Origin: an uncultured Eubacteriales bacterium | GTDB taxonomy: Bacteria > Bacillota > Clostridia > Oscillospirales > Oscillospiraceae | Assembly: GCA_900549545.1 (NCBI GenBank) | Contig: URPA01000004.1 | Location: forward strand, 5,944 to 69,943 | Direction: 5' to 3' | Length of the DNA stretch: 64,000 bases | In this document: positions 24,151-32,014 of the stretch, piece by piece | How positions within the stretch are numbered: the first letter of the stretch is position 1 | How the letters are laid out: each line of letters begins with the position of its first letter | Program-made: the position numbers and the translations under genes | The notes under the pieces: model-generated | The model's input: the letters and a program-made list of their open reading frames with translations, nothing else | What the model was told of the DNA's origin: nothing | Databases searched by the model: none

Positions 24151-25668
24151 ATGGGGACAAAAAAACTGAATATCTGTTTTACCTCCGATATACACGGATA
24201 TATCTACTCCACGGATTACCGCAGCCGGGAGGAGAAAAACCTCGGCCTTTTCAAGTGCGCGAACCGCTTTGAGAAGGACGGCAATACCCTTGTCATCGAC
24301 GGGGGCGACGCGCTTCAGGGCTCGCCCTTCGGGGCGTTTTGCCACGACGTTCTGGGCCGGGCTGACACGCTTGCGGATATCATGAACCGCTGCGGCTATG
24401 ACTATGTGACGCTCGGCAACCACGACTTCAATTTCGGTACGGACTATCTTTATAGCTATCTTCACGCGCTCAGGGCGCCCTGCGTGTGCGAAAATGTCCG
24501 CGGAGAGGACGGAGAGCCGCTTTTCCCTGCCCGCGTCCATGTGCTGGAAAACGGCCTGAGAGTGGGCATAGCGGGTATAGTTACAGACTATGTGAACATC
24601 TGGGAGCGGCCGGAGCATATAGCGGGCATTTCCGTCACCGACCCCTTTGAGGCGGCGAGAGCGGCGCTGGATAAGCTGCGGGGCAGGGCGGATGTGACGA
24701 TCTGCGTCTACCACGGCGGCTTTGAGCAGGACCTTGCCACCGGCAGAACCCTGACCGCCAGCACCGAGAACATCGCCTGCCGCCTCTGCCGGGAGCTGGA
24801 TTTTGACATTCTCCTGACCGGGCATCAGCATATGTCCGTCCCCGGGCGGATGCTGCACGGCACCTTTGTCGTCCAGCCCGCGGATAACGGGAAGGAATTT
24901 GTGAATATCATCGTCGAGGCAGCGCCGGACGGGAAAAAGACCTTTTCAAGCCGCACGCTCCCCGCTGGCGGTGAGTGCGACAGGGCGCTGCTGGAGGAGT
25001 TTGCCCCGGCCGAGCGGGGCGCGCAAAGCTGGCTTGACGAGGTGGCGGGCCATCTGGAGCAGCCGCTTCTGCCGGGCCGGCCGATAGAGATGGCGAGCCG
25101 GGGCAGCAAACTTGCGCAGCTGTTCAACGCCGTTCAGCTCTGGGCATCAAGGGCGCAGCTATCGGCAACAAGCCTTGCCAATGAGCTCTCGGGCCTGCCG
25201 CAGACCGTGCGCCGCCGGGATCTTCTGACTGCCTATCCCTATGCCAATACACTGACGGTGCTTGAGATTACCGGAGCGGTGCTCCGGCGGGCCATGGAAC
25301 GCAGCGCCGCGTATTTTGCCTATGGGCCGGAGGGAGAGTTGTGTACCTCGGACGATTTTCTGCATCCGAAGGTGGAGCATTATAATTACGACTACTACGC
25401 CGGGGTGGAGTACGCCTTTGACGTGTCAAAGCCCGTGGGCAGCCGCGTCGTGAAGCTCAATTACAAGGGCGCTCCTGTGCGGGATGAGGACAGGTTTTCC
25501 ATCTGCCTCAACAGCTACCGCGCCAGCGGAACGGGCGGCTATGAGTGCTATCTTGGCTGCCCCGTGGAGCGGGAGATAAACATGGAGATGTCCGATTTGC
25601 TGCTGGAATACTTCAAGCAGCACGGGGACGATATTATCCTGCCGCCGAGCGGCTTCAGCGTAAAATAA
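24151..25668 (+). CDS. Bifunctional 5'-nucleotidase/2',3'-cyclic phosphodiesterase-like metallophosphoesterase (cytoplasmic)
   Basis: A 505-residue UshA/YunD-type phosphoesterase. The dimetal site is complete: FTSDIHGYIY (D-x-H, about 10-19), DGGDALQGSP, LGNHDFNFG, VYHGGFE and LTGHQH. The C-terminal domain (about 300-500) is the 5'-nucleotidase substrate-binding part, with NSYRASGTGGY near 450. No signal peptide is present, unlike UshA, so it should act inside the cell on what the adjacent PhnDCEE importer brings in. It begins 3 bases after the permease stop and ends the operon. Confidence 0.92.
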   Translation: MGTKKLNICFTSDIHGYIYSTDYRSREEKNLGLFKCANRFEKDGNTLVIDGGDALQGSPFGAFCHDVLGRADTLADIMNRCGYDYVTLGNHDFNFGTDYLYSYLHALRAPCVCENVRGEDGEPLFPARVHVLENGLRVGIAGIVTDYVNIWERPEHIAGISVTDPFEAARAALDKLRGRADVTICVYHGGFEQDLATGRTLTASTENIACRLCRELDFDILLTGHQHMSVPGRMLHGTFVVQPADNGKEFVNIIVEAAPDGKKTFSSRTLPAGGECDRALLEEFAPAERGAQSWLDEVAGHLEQPLLPGRPIEMASRGSKLAQLFNAVQLWASRAQLSATSLANELSGLPQTVRRRDLLTAYPYANTLTVLEITGAVLRRAMERSAAYFAYGPEGELCTSDDFLHPKVEHYNYDYYAGVEYAFDVSKPVGSRVVKLNYKGAPVRDEDRFSICLNSYRASGTGGYECYLGCPVEREINMEMSDLLLEYFKQHGDDIILPPSGFSVK

Positions 25669-25670
25669 AA

Positions 25671-25701
25671 AAGGCCGGGCTTCGTTTGAAGCCCGGCCTT
25701 T
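25671..25701. terminator. Bidirectional terminator
   Basis: AAGGCCGGGCTTC pairs perfectly with GAAGCCCGGCCTT around a 4-base loop, with A and T runs outside. It ends both the importer operon and the converging TauE gene. Confidence 0.93.
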
Positions 25702-25708
25702 GAGATGT

Positions 25709-26491
25709 TTATCTCAGATATTTTACTGTGTTGTAGATGCAGATAAGGACGATGACGAAGAGTAGGCAGATAAAGAGCTTGTCCACCATGCGGTCGTCTA
25801 TTTTTTTGTTTATGCTCCGCCCAATGATGCCGCCGCCGATGCCGCCGCAAATCATCAGCACCAGCGCCATCGGCTCAAACTCCGGCACGGTGTGCCCGAT
25901 AAGACTCACAAGCAGATTTGTTATCTGGCTGAGGAGGATGATGTACAGGGAGTTTGACGCGGCTTTTTTGGTCTCCATGCCGAAGAAATAGTGCAGCACG
26001 ACAAGATTAAACGGGCCGCCGCCGATGCCGAGGAAGCTCGAAAAGCCGCCGAGGGCAAAGCCGATAACAAGGCAGGCGGTCTTGCTGGTGACGGATTTGG
26101 TGCTTATGCCGCTCTTTTTCACGGTGTATATAAGCGTTCCGAAGGTCAGAATCATCAGGCAGATGGACTGCGCCGCGCCGGCGGTGCTGCCGCCAAGCGC
26201 ATCCTTGACCCAGGAGAAGAGGAGGTTGCCGCATATGCCGCCGACAGCCGCGCCCAGGGCGAGGGGAGTGCCCGTGCCCATCTCGATAGAGCCGGACTTG
26301 CTGACAACGTTGCGCCCCACGCTGTAAAAGGACATGGTGAGCACGGTGCAGCTTGACAGAAAGCTGATCGTCGCCACACTTGCCACACCGAACATGTCCA
26401 GCACCGGCTTTATTATCACTCCGCCGCCGATGCCGCAGATAGCGCCGATCACCGAAGCGGCGAGGGCTATGGAAAAAAGCAGTATGCCCAT
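25709..26491 (-). CDS. TauE/SafE-family sulfonate exporter (first copy)
   Basis: A 260-residue membrane protein with about eight hydrophobic segments. Family hallmarks are the repeated Gly-rich motifs IGAICGIGGGVIIKP near the N-terminus and GFSSFLGIGGGPFNLV in the second half. The start at 26491 has GGAGGT 6-7 bases upstream. TauE/SafE proteins move organosulfonates, sulfite or other anions. A second family member lies in the enzyme operon at 31269. It has its own promoter embedded in the hairpin at 26541-26588. Confidence 0.9.
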   Translation of the reverse strand: MGILLFSIALAASVIGAICGIGGGVIIKPVLDMFGVASVATISFLSSCTVLTMSFYSVGRNVVSKSGSIEMGTGTPLALGAAVGGICGNLLFSWVKDALGGSTAGAAQSICLMILTFGTLIYTVKKSGISTKSVTSKTACLVIGFALGGFSSFLGIGGGPFNLVVLHYFFGMETKKAASNSLYIILLSQITNLLVSLIGHTVPEFEPMALVLMICGGIGGGIIGRSINKKIDDRMVDKLFICLLFVIVLICIYNTVKYLR

Positions 26492-26540
26492 TGTTACCTC
26501 CAGAAAAAACAAAGCTGTGCGGCTCACTCCGCAAATTTGT

Positions 26541-26569
26541 ATTATATACAATTTCTAAAGCCCCGTCAA
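26541..26569 (-). promoter_or_regulatory. Promoter of the first TauE gene, embedded in a hairpin
   Basis: On the minus strand TTGACG (26569-26564), a 17-base spacer and a perfect TATAAT (26546-26541). The first three bases of the -35 box are the loop of the 19-bp hairpin 26548-26588. Confidence 0.8.
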
Positions 26570-26588
26570 ACGGGGCTTTAGAAATTGT
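26548..26588. terminator. Long perfect hairpin (19 bp, 3-base loop) after the LarA-like gene
   Basis: The two arms, 26548-26566 and 26570-26588, are perfectly complementary. It lies just after the stop of the last gene of the enzyme operon and before the TauE gene. The T run is on the plus-strand side, so as a minus-strand terminator it is unusual, but the stem alone is very stable. Confidence 0.8.
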
Positions 26589-26597
26589 TTTGCTATG

Positions 26598-28058
26598 TTA
26601 TACTCCGCTCAGATCGTCGTCAGCCATGCACAGATGCACAGCGCCGACCTTGAAGGTCTTGGGCAGGGCGAGAATGTTGGGGTTGGGGCCGGTGTACTTC
26701 TTCATGGCGTCGGCCAAAGCCTCCTCAAAGGTGGCGCGGGTCTTGAGCCCCATGCCTCTGGCAATGCCCGGCTCCTGTGCGCCGACAATGTAGATGGCGC
26801 TGGTGTTCATCTCCGCGATGTGGCCGCAGCTCATCATAGAGAAGCCGTGGAACGGGTGGAAGGCATTGGCGAAGCGGTATTTGCGAATGTACTCCTCGTT
26901 GGTGGCAAAATACTCGCCATAGCGGTTCATGTCAGCCAGAGTGTTCATATAATCGTGCTGGAACATCTCGTACAGCTCTCTGAGGTAGGGCCAGCGCTCA
27001 TCGTGGAAATAGCCGTTGCAGATGGAGGAGCAGATAATAACGCACTTATCGCTCATAACGCGCTTGTGGCGGATGACCTGCGCGGAGAGCGCCTGCATCA
27101 TCTGGATGGGATTGGTGCCCATGCCGTTGCCGTAATGGAAGTCCTGCGGCATACCAAAGACCATTATATCATACTTTTTCTGCGCCCAGGGCACATATGT
27201 GCGCTTGTTGGCAATTTCCCACGAGACGGGCATCATCTCGGCCGCGTAACCGCTGAAGATGGCGATCTGGCGGGAATAGGTGTCAAGCACGGCGTCGCAG
27301 CAGAAGAAGGGGTGTCCCATCTTCTCTTCCATGTGCATGCTTATCTCGTCGAACTTCGTGCGCATCAGAGAGTGTCCGGAGACGGGGGTGAAGTCGGCGC
27401 GGTGCATCACGCTGGGGACATGGTGGCTCGCGATGGAGCGCCAGTGGGTAATGCCCGTTGCACTGTGCTTATATCCGCCGGAATAGCCGCCGTAGGGGTT
27501 GCCCTGAGTGTGCCCGATGAGGATGGGAATGTCGCACTCAAAGACGTATTTATTCATCAGCACCGGATCGCCGCGCTTTGTGCGGCCCAGGTCCACCATG
27601 TGCTCATAATCCTCACTGTCGTGGGATGTGATCTGGCCGGACCAGTAAAACTCGTTGAAAAGCTCCTCACCGAAGATTTTCTTCATCTCGGCCTCGGTGG
27701 CTCTGGGATGCAGACCGTTGGAGACGATGAAGAGAATGTCCTTCTTCTCAACGCCGCCGGCGTAAAGCTCATCAAGGCAGGCACGGATGGAAACTTTTCT
27801 GTGGCTGGTGGGCTGGACGCCGCCCTTGACGATATCGGGGACGACAAAGACAACGCTTTTGCCGGGGGCGGCAAGCTCGCGGAGGGAGGGCATACCAATA
27901 GGATGGCGGATGCTCTCGAGAGTGGCGTTATAAAGGCTGTCCCAATCCTGGGGCAGGCAGGGGGGATCGGGCACGGTTTCGCCGGGGATAAACACATCCG
28001 TATAGTCCGGCAGCTCCGCCGACATAAGACCGTTGCCGTATTCAAAATCAAGTTTCAT
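26598..28058 (-). CDS. LarA-family nickel-pincer racemase/epimerase (DUF2088)
   Basis: A 486-residue protein with the LarA layout. Residues that match the catalytic and nickel-pincer ligands of lactate racemase are all present: His117 in GLHPRATEAEM, His183 in IGHTQ, Lys197 in GYSGGYK and His213 in ASHH. The 66- and 16-residue spacings equal those in LarA, with a 4-residue insertion between the second His and Lys. Such enzymes invert a 2-hydroxy acid centre. The start ATG at 28058 has GTGAGG upstream. It lies downstream of the isomerase gene, the last gene of a long operon. No larB/C/E cofactor genes are in the window. Confidence 0.88.
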   Translation of the reverse strand: MKLDFEYGNGLMSAELPDYTDVFIPGETVPDPPCLPQDWDSLYNATLESIRHPIGMPSLRELAAPGKSVVFVVPDIVKGGVQPTSHRKVSIRACLDELYAGGVEKKDILFIVSNGLHPRATEAEMKKIFGEELFNEFYWSGQITSHDSEDYEHMVDLGRTKRGDPVLMNKYVFECDIPILIGHTQGNPYGGYSGGYKHSATGITHWRSIASHHVPSVMHRADFTPVSGHSLMRTKFDEISMHMEEKMGHPFFCCDAVLDTYSRQIAIFSGYAAEMMPVSWEIANKRTYVPWAQKKYDIMVFGMPQDFHYGNGMGTNPIQMMQALSAQVIRHKRVMSDKCVIICSSICNGYFHDERWPYLRELYEMFQHDYMNTLADMNRYGEYFATNEEYIRKYRFANAFHPFHGFSMMSCGHIAEMNTSAIYIVGAQEPGIARGMGLKTRATFEEALADAMKKYTGPNPNILALPKTFKVGAVHLCMADDDLSGV

Positions 28059-28069
28059 AGCTGTTTTCC

Positions 28070-28906
28070 TCACTTTCCAAGATATCTGGCAATAATGTCG
28101 ATATATTCATCGGGATAGAAGCCGATCTCCCCGCTAAAGCGCGTAAGAGCGATAAGACCGCCGTCTATCTCATCAATGGATGAGAGCATCTGCGCGTTAT
28201 CCTGCTTCAGGCCGCCGCCGTAGACAATGTCGATCCCGCCGGTGGCTTCCTTTACAAAGCGGGCGATTTTAGTGATATAGGGCTTGTCAGCGGGGGTTTT
28301 GCCCGGGCCGATAGACCATATCGGCTCATAGCCGATGACAACGCGGCTCTTATCGACCCCGTTCAGGCCAAGCTCAAGCTGCTGGCCCAGCACCTCCTGC
28401 CAGCGCTCCTGCTCCTCGCTTTTTTCGCCTATACAGTACAGGACCTTCATCCCGCTGTCAACCGCAATTTTTATTTCCTGGTTCAGAACGCGGTTTATGG
28501 CGGCGGTGTCGGTGACGCCCGCCTCGGCAAGGAGGCCCGCCTTGTCCGCGCGCTCCTCACAGTGGCCGATGATAGTGTAATCAACGCCCATTGCCTTCAT
28601 GGCGCTGGCGGGGCGGTTGGTGGTGAAGGCACCGAAATTCCCGCCGATAGCCGTGTTGGCGCGGTACACGCCCTGACAGCCGATGTGCACGGGACTGTCG
28701 GCGGTCTTCGCGGCGGCGGCACCGATTATGTGCGCCTCGGGGAAGAAATCCGCGAACTCTACCTCATCGCCGGCGTATTTTTTCAAGGCCTGCTGGGTGT
28801 TTGTGACGATGTACTTGGCCCACTTATCAATGGGGGCTATGCGGTTGACTCCGCCCAGCTCCACCGGCACATCAAAACGCTTGAGATTCAAGAATAAATG
28901 TTTCAT
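28070..28906 (-). CDS. Triosephosphate isomerase-like protein (divergent)
   Basis: A 278-residue TIM-barrel protein. The catalytic set is kept: Asn7 and Lys9 in NLKRF (normally NWKMN), His115 in GHCEER (normally GHSERR) and Glu194 in GYEPIWSIGPG. Substrate-side regions differ: the usual GAxTGE reads GAFTTNRP and the phosphate loop GGSV reads YGGGLKQDN. The chain is some 25 residues longer than housekeeping enzymes. The start ATG 28906 follows GAGGGAG at good spacing. It may act on glyceraldehyde-3-phosphate/DHAP or on an analogue particular to this pathway. Confidence 0.85.
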   Translation of the reverse strand: MKHLFLNLKRFDVPVELGGVNRIAPIDKWAKYIVTNTQQALKKYAGDEVEFADFFPEAHIIGAAAAKTADSPVHIGCQGVYRANTAIGGNFGAFTTNRPASAMKAMGVDYTIIGHCEERADKAGLLAEAGVTDTAAINRVLNQEIKIAVDSGMKVLYCIGEKSEEQERWQEVLGQQLELGLNGVDKSRVVIGYEPIWSIGPGKTPADKPYITKIARFVKEATGGIDIVYGGGLKQDNAQMLSSIDEIDGGLIALTRFSGEIGFYPDEYIDIIARYLGK

Positions 28907-28917
28907 CTGCATCTCCC

Positions 28918-30084
28918 TCAATATATCCTCAGATTGCTGTAAAACGGCAGCTCTCCGCCCATAAGCGGCGCCGCGTAATCGAAAAACTCATCGGCAATGG
29001 CGTTGCCGTCCGCTATCCACTCGAGCGGGAATTTCTTCTCCACATTGGCGACGTTTTCGAGCGGCGTTAAGAACACATGGCTGCGGTATCCGCCGTTTCG
29101 CTCGGCGCCTATGGCCACCATGCTGCCGCTCTCGCCCGCAAGGGCGTACTCAAGCGCCGCTTTGCCGACCTGATACGCCTCCTGCCGATCTACCTCGGAC
29201 ACGTATGCCATGCTGGTGCGCCCGAGCAGGCCGGGCTTTTCGGCCCGCGCTTTTATATTCAGCTCCTGCATGATGCGCCGGGCGATATGTTCCGCCGTGC
29301 CGCCGGGGACGCTGTGGCCGAAGCCGTCCACAATGCCGGTGTCGGCAAGGGGCTTGCCGTCAAGGCCGCACAGGCCCTCGCTGACGGTGACGATCAGGCC
29401 CTGACCCTTGGCGTACTGCCACTCAACGTCGGACAGGAGCCTGTCCATATCCACGCCGAGCTCCGGCAGATACACAAGCTGCGCGCAGTTTGTAAGCCGC
29501 GAGGCCATGGCGCTGGCGGCGGTTATCCAGCCGGCGTTTCGGCCCATAAGCTCCATGACCACGACGTGTATCGGCAGGGCGGAGGCATCGTTTGCAAGCT
29601 CTGCGGCGGAGATGGCCGCATACCTCGCGGCGCTGCCATAGCCGGGGCAGTGGTCGGTGATGTAAAGGTCGTTGTCAATGGTCTTGGGTATGCCGATAAC
29701 CCGGATGTCCAGCCCCTCGTCAAGGGCAAGGCGGTTAATCTTCATGCAGGTATCCATGGAGTCATTGCCGCCGTTATAGAAAAATGCCCGGATATCGTAT
29801 TTTTTGAAGCAGTCCAGCAGGGCGGGGCAGTCGGCCTCTGTGAGCTTTCTGCGGCACGAGCCGATGGCCGAGGCGGGAGTGAAGGCGAGCCTGCTGATAT
29901 CCTCCTCGGGCACATTGCTCAGGTCGATAAGATCGCCCTTCAATATACCCTCCGCGCCGAAGCGGGCGGCGTAAATTTTATCCACCCTGCCGCTGGCGCG
30001 CGCCGCCTCGATAAGCCCCTGCAGCGAGCTGTTGATAACGGCGGTGGGCCCGCCGCCGTGGGCAACTAAAATGTTAAAAGACAT
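28918..30084 (-). CDS. 6-phosphofructokinase, pyrophosphate-dependent type
   Basis: A 388-residue PfkA-family kinase. Two markers point to pyrophosphate rather than ATP as phosphoryl donor: GGNDS (105-109, Asp where ATP enzymes have Gly) and PKTIDND (133-139, Lys where ATP enzymes have Gly). MELMGRNAGWITA and the C-terminal regions are also typical. PPi-type enzymes of Clostridia often also phosphorylate sedoheptulose-7-phosphate. Placed between aldolase and isomerase genes in one operon, it could feed that aldolase with fructose- or sedoheptulose-bisphosphate. Confidence 0.9.
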   Translation of the reverse strand: MSFNILVAHGGGPTAVINSSLQGLIEAARASGRVDKIYAARFGAEGILKGDLIDLSNVPEEDISRLAFTPASAIGSCRRKLTEADCPALLDCFKKYDIRAFFYNGGNDSMDTCMKINRLALDEGLDIRVIGIPKTIDNDLYITDHCPGYGSAARYAAISAAELANDASALPIHVVVMELMGRNAGWITAASAMASRLTNCAQLVYLPELGVDMDRLLSDVEWQYAKGQGLIVTVSEGLCGLDGKPLADTGIVDGFGHSVPGGTAEHIARRIMQELNIKARAEKPGLLGRTSMAYVSEVDRQEAYQVGKAALEYALAGESGSMVAIGAERNGGYRSHVFLTPLENVANVEKKFPLEWIADGNAIADEFFDYAAPLMGGELPFYSNLRIY

Positions 30085-30095
30085 GGCCTTTTACC

Positions 30096-31253
30096 TCAGA
30101 TCCCCATTTTTCTGTATCTGTCAGCTATTTCCTCGAGAGAGACGTTTTCAACCAGCGGGGCCTTGCCCACACTGCCGAAGTCCACCACCAGAGTGCCGAC
30201 GCTCTCCTTGACGCCGCGCTCTATGCAGTCAACCACTCTCGCCACAGCCTCATCCGGGACGGCACCGTACATCACGGTGTCCATGATGGGCGTGAGGAAC
30301 TCTCTGGGGTCAAAGGCCGCGGGCTTTGCCTCGAGCAGCTCATAAATGGGCTTTATGCTGGGGGCGCTTCTCATCGCGGGCTCATAATAAAACAGCTCGC
30401 GGAGATTGCGCGTCACGGCAAGGCGGATGTCCGTATCGACGTTTATCTTGGCTATGCCAAGCCGGGACACTTCGATAAGCTGCTCCTTGGGTATGCCGTG
30501 GGCGTTTTCTATTTTGCCGCCGAGAGCGTTTATCTCGTTTACGATGTACTGCGGAACTGTGGACGAGCCGTGGCTAACGAGGGCACAGAATATGCCCTCA
30601 TGGCGCAGGCACTCCTTTGTGGCTATGGCTATTTCCTTGCGGATGACGGCGTTTTTGCCCTTGTTCGCGCCGTGCTTGGTGCCATAGCTGATGGCGAGGG
30701 CGTCCACCCCGGTTTTTTTGATAAAATCAACGGCATCAAGGGGGTTGGTGTAAGTGGAGGTCTCGGCAAAAACATGATCTTCCACTCCGGCGAGCACGCC
30801 CAGCTCCGCCTCGACCGTAACGCCGCGCGCGTGGGCGAGCTTGACCACCTCACGTGTCAGCTCCACGTTCTCGTCAAAAGACAGCGAGGAGCCGTCGATC
30901 ATGACGCTGGTGTAACCGCCGTCCATGGCGGCGACACAGGAGTCCACGCTCTTGCCGTGGTCAAGATGCAGCGCCACGGGGATGGGGCTGTTCTCGGCGT
31001 ATTTTTTGACTGCGGCGGCGATGTTGTTCGCGCCGATTTTTTTATCCTCGAGAGTGCCGTTGGCAAAATCCGTGCGTCCGCCCATGAAGGCGTTGGCAAG
31101 GTCGGCGCCCTGAATGATCGCCGCAGAGCGGAACATCTCGTGAACCTCTATAACCGCCTTCGCCTGAGCGACGGCGTTGACATTGAAAGCGCCCTGAGCA
31201 AAGCCGTGCTTCTCTGTCGCTTCCAGAATTGCCCGCATAGGAACAAGTGACAT
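30096..31253 (-). CDS. Class II fructose-bisphosphate aldolase-like protein
   Basis: A 385-residue zinc aldolase. Zinc and catalytic motifs are visible: LHLDHGKS (HxDH, about 94-101), AELGVLAGVED, the His in YGTKHGANKG and SHGSS, and the phosphate-binding INVDTDIRLA. The chain is longer than the usual 285-310 residues because of extra segments after residue 45 and at the C-terminus. It would split a ketose bisphosphate into DHAP and an aldose phosphate. GGAGGAG precedes the start. It is flanked by the second TauE gene and the phosphofructokinase gene. Confidence 0.9.
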   Translation of the reverse strand: MSLVPMRAILEATEKHGFAQGAFNVNAVAQAKAVIEVHEMFRSAAIIQGADLANAFMGGRTDFANGTLEDKKIGANNIAAAVKKYAENSPIPVALHLDHGKSVDSCVAAMDGGYTSVMIDGSSLSFDENVELTREVVKLAHARGVTVEAELGVLAGVEDHVFAETSTYTNPLDAVDFIKKTGVDALAISYGTKHGANKGKNAVIRKEIAIATKECLRHEGIFCALVSHGSSTVPQYIVNEINALGGKIENAHGIPKEQLIEVSRLGIAKINVDTDIRLAVTRNLRELFYYEPAMRSAPSIKPIYELLEAKPAAFDPREFLTPIMDTVMYGAVPDEAVARVVDCIERGVKESVGTLVVDFGSVGKAPLVENVSLEEIADRYRKMGI

Positions 31254-31268
31254 TTTCTCTCCTCCTTT

Positions 31269-32000
31269 TTAACCGCTTATGCAGATAACAAGACCCATAA
31301 TGATGATATAGATATGGCTCAGCCGGAAAAGGCTCTGCACCTTTATCTTCCTGAGCACGGACACTCCGGCGTAGGCCGCGACGAGGATACCGGGTATCAT
31401 CGCCGCGCTTCCCACCAGACAGGAGGGGGTGAAGTTGCCGTACCAGATGTGCATGACTATGGCGATAAATGCCGACGGCACGAACATTGCGTTCATGTTC
31501 GCGGCGTAGGCTTTCGGGTCGCTGCCGTACCGCGCCTGACAGAAGATGGACGCAAAAGGCCCGGACACATTGAACACTCCGCCGAAAAGCCCGCCCAGAC
31601 CGCAGGTCACAATGCCCTGAAGCTGAGTGCCCTTTATCTTCAGCGCCTTCACATTCAGAAGCTGAAGGGAGGAGTAAAGAATCAAAAAGCAGCCGAGGCT
31701 CACCCGCAGGTACACCGTCTGCAAGTGCATCATCAGCACGATGCCGAGCATTTTGCCCAGCGTCAGCGCGGTGGCGGGGATCAATATGCCATGCCAGTCG
31801 ATGTGCCTTCTCAGCGTGATGCTCACTTGACTTACGAGCACCATGAGAGCCACCGATACCGTGGCGGCGGCATTGTTGTACGGCAGAAACAGCGTGACAG
31901 TCGCCATGGCTATCATGCCGAAGCCCATACCAATCGTCCCGTGTATAAAGCCCGCGAACAGCGCCGTACACAGGCAGACGATTATTACTTTGAGATCCAT
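31269..32000 (-). CDS. TauE/SafE-family exporter (second copy)
   Basis: A 243-residue membrane protein with about eight hydrophobic segments. The N-terminal AGFIHGTIGMGFGMIAM and the second-half GIVTCGLGGLFGGVFNVSGP are the repeated Gly-rich loops of the family. Being inside the enzyme operon, between the transaldolase-like and aldolase genes, it most likely exports an end-product anion of the pathway, as TauE-type proteins do for sulfolactate, DHPS or isethionate in sulfoglycolysis. Substrate unproven. Confidence 0.88.
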   Translation of the reverse strand: MDLKVIIVCLCTALFAGFIHGTIGMGFGMIAMATVTLFLPYNNAAATVSVALMVLVSQVSITLRRHIDWHGILIPATALTLGKMLGIVLMMHLQTVYLRVSLGCFLILYSSLQLLNVKALKIKGTQLQGIVTCGLGGLFGGVFNVSGPFASIFCQARYGSDPKAYAANMNAMFVPSAFIAIVMHIWYGNFTPSCLVGSAAMIPGILVAAYAGVSVLRKIKVQSLFRLSHIYIIIMGLVICISG

Positions 32001-32014
32001 AGCTGTCGGAGACC

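Noticed and set aside
26595..28118. 507-codon plus-strand frame
   Set aside because: Antisense to the LarA-type gene, which keeps all catalytic residues; the plus frame has no start site or recognisable domain.
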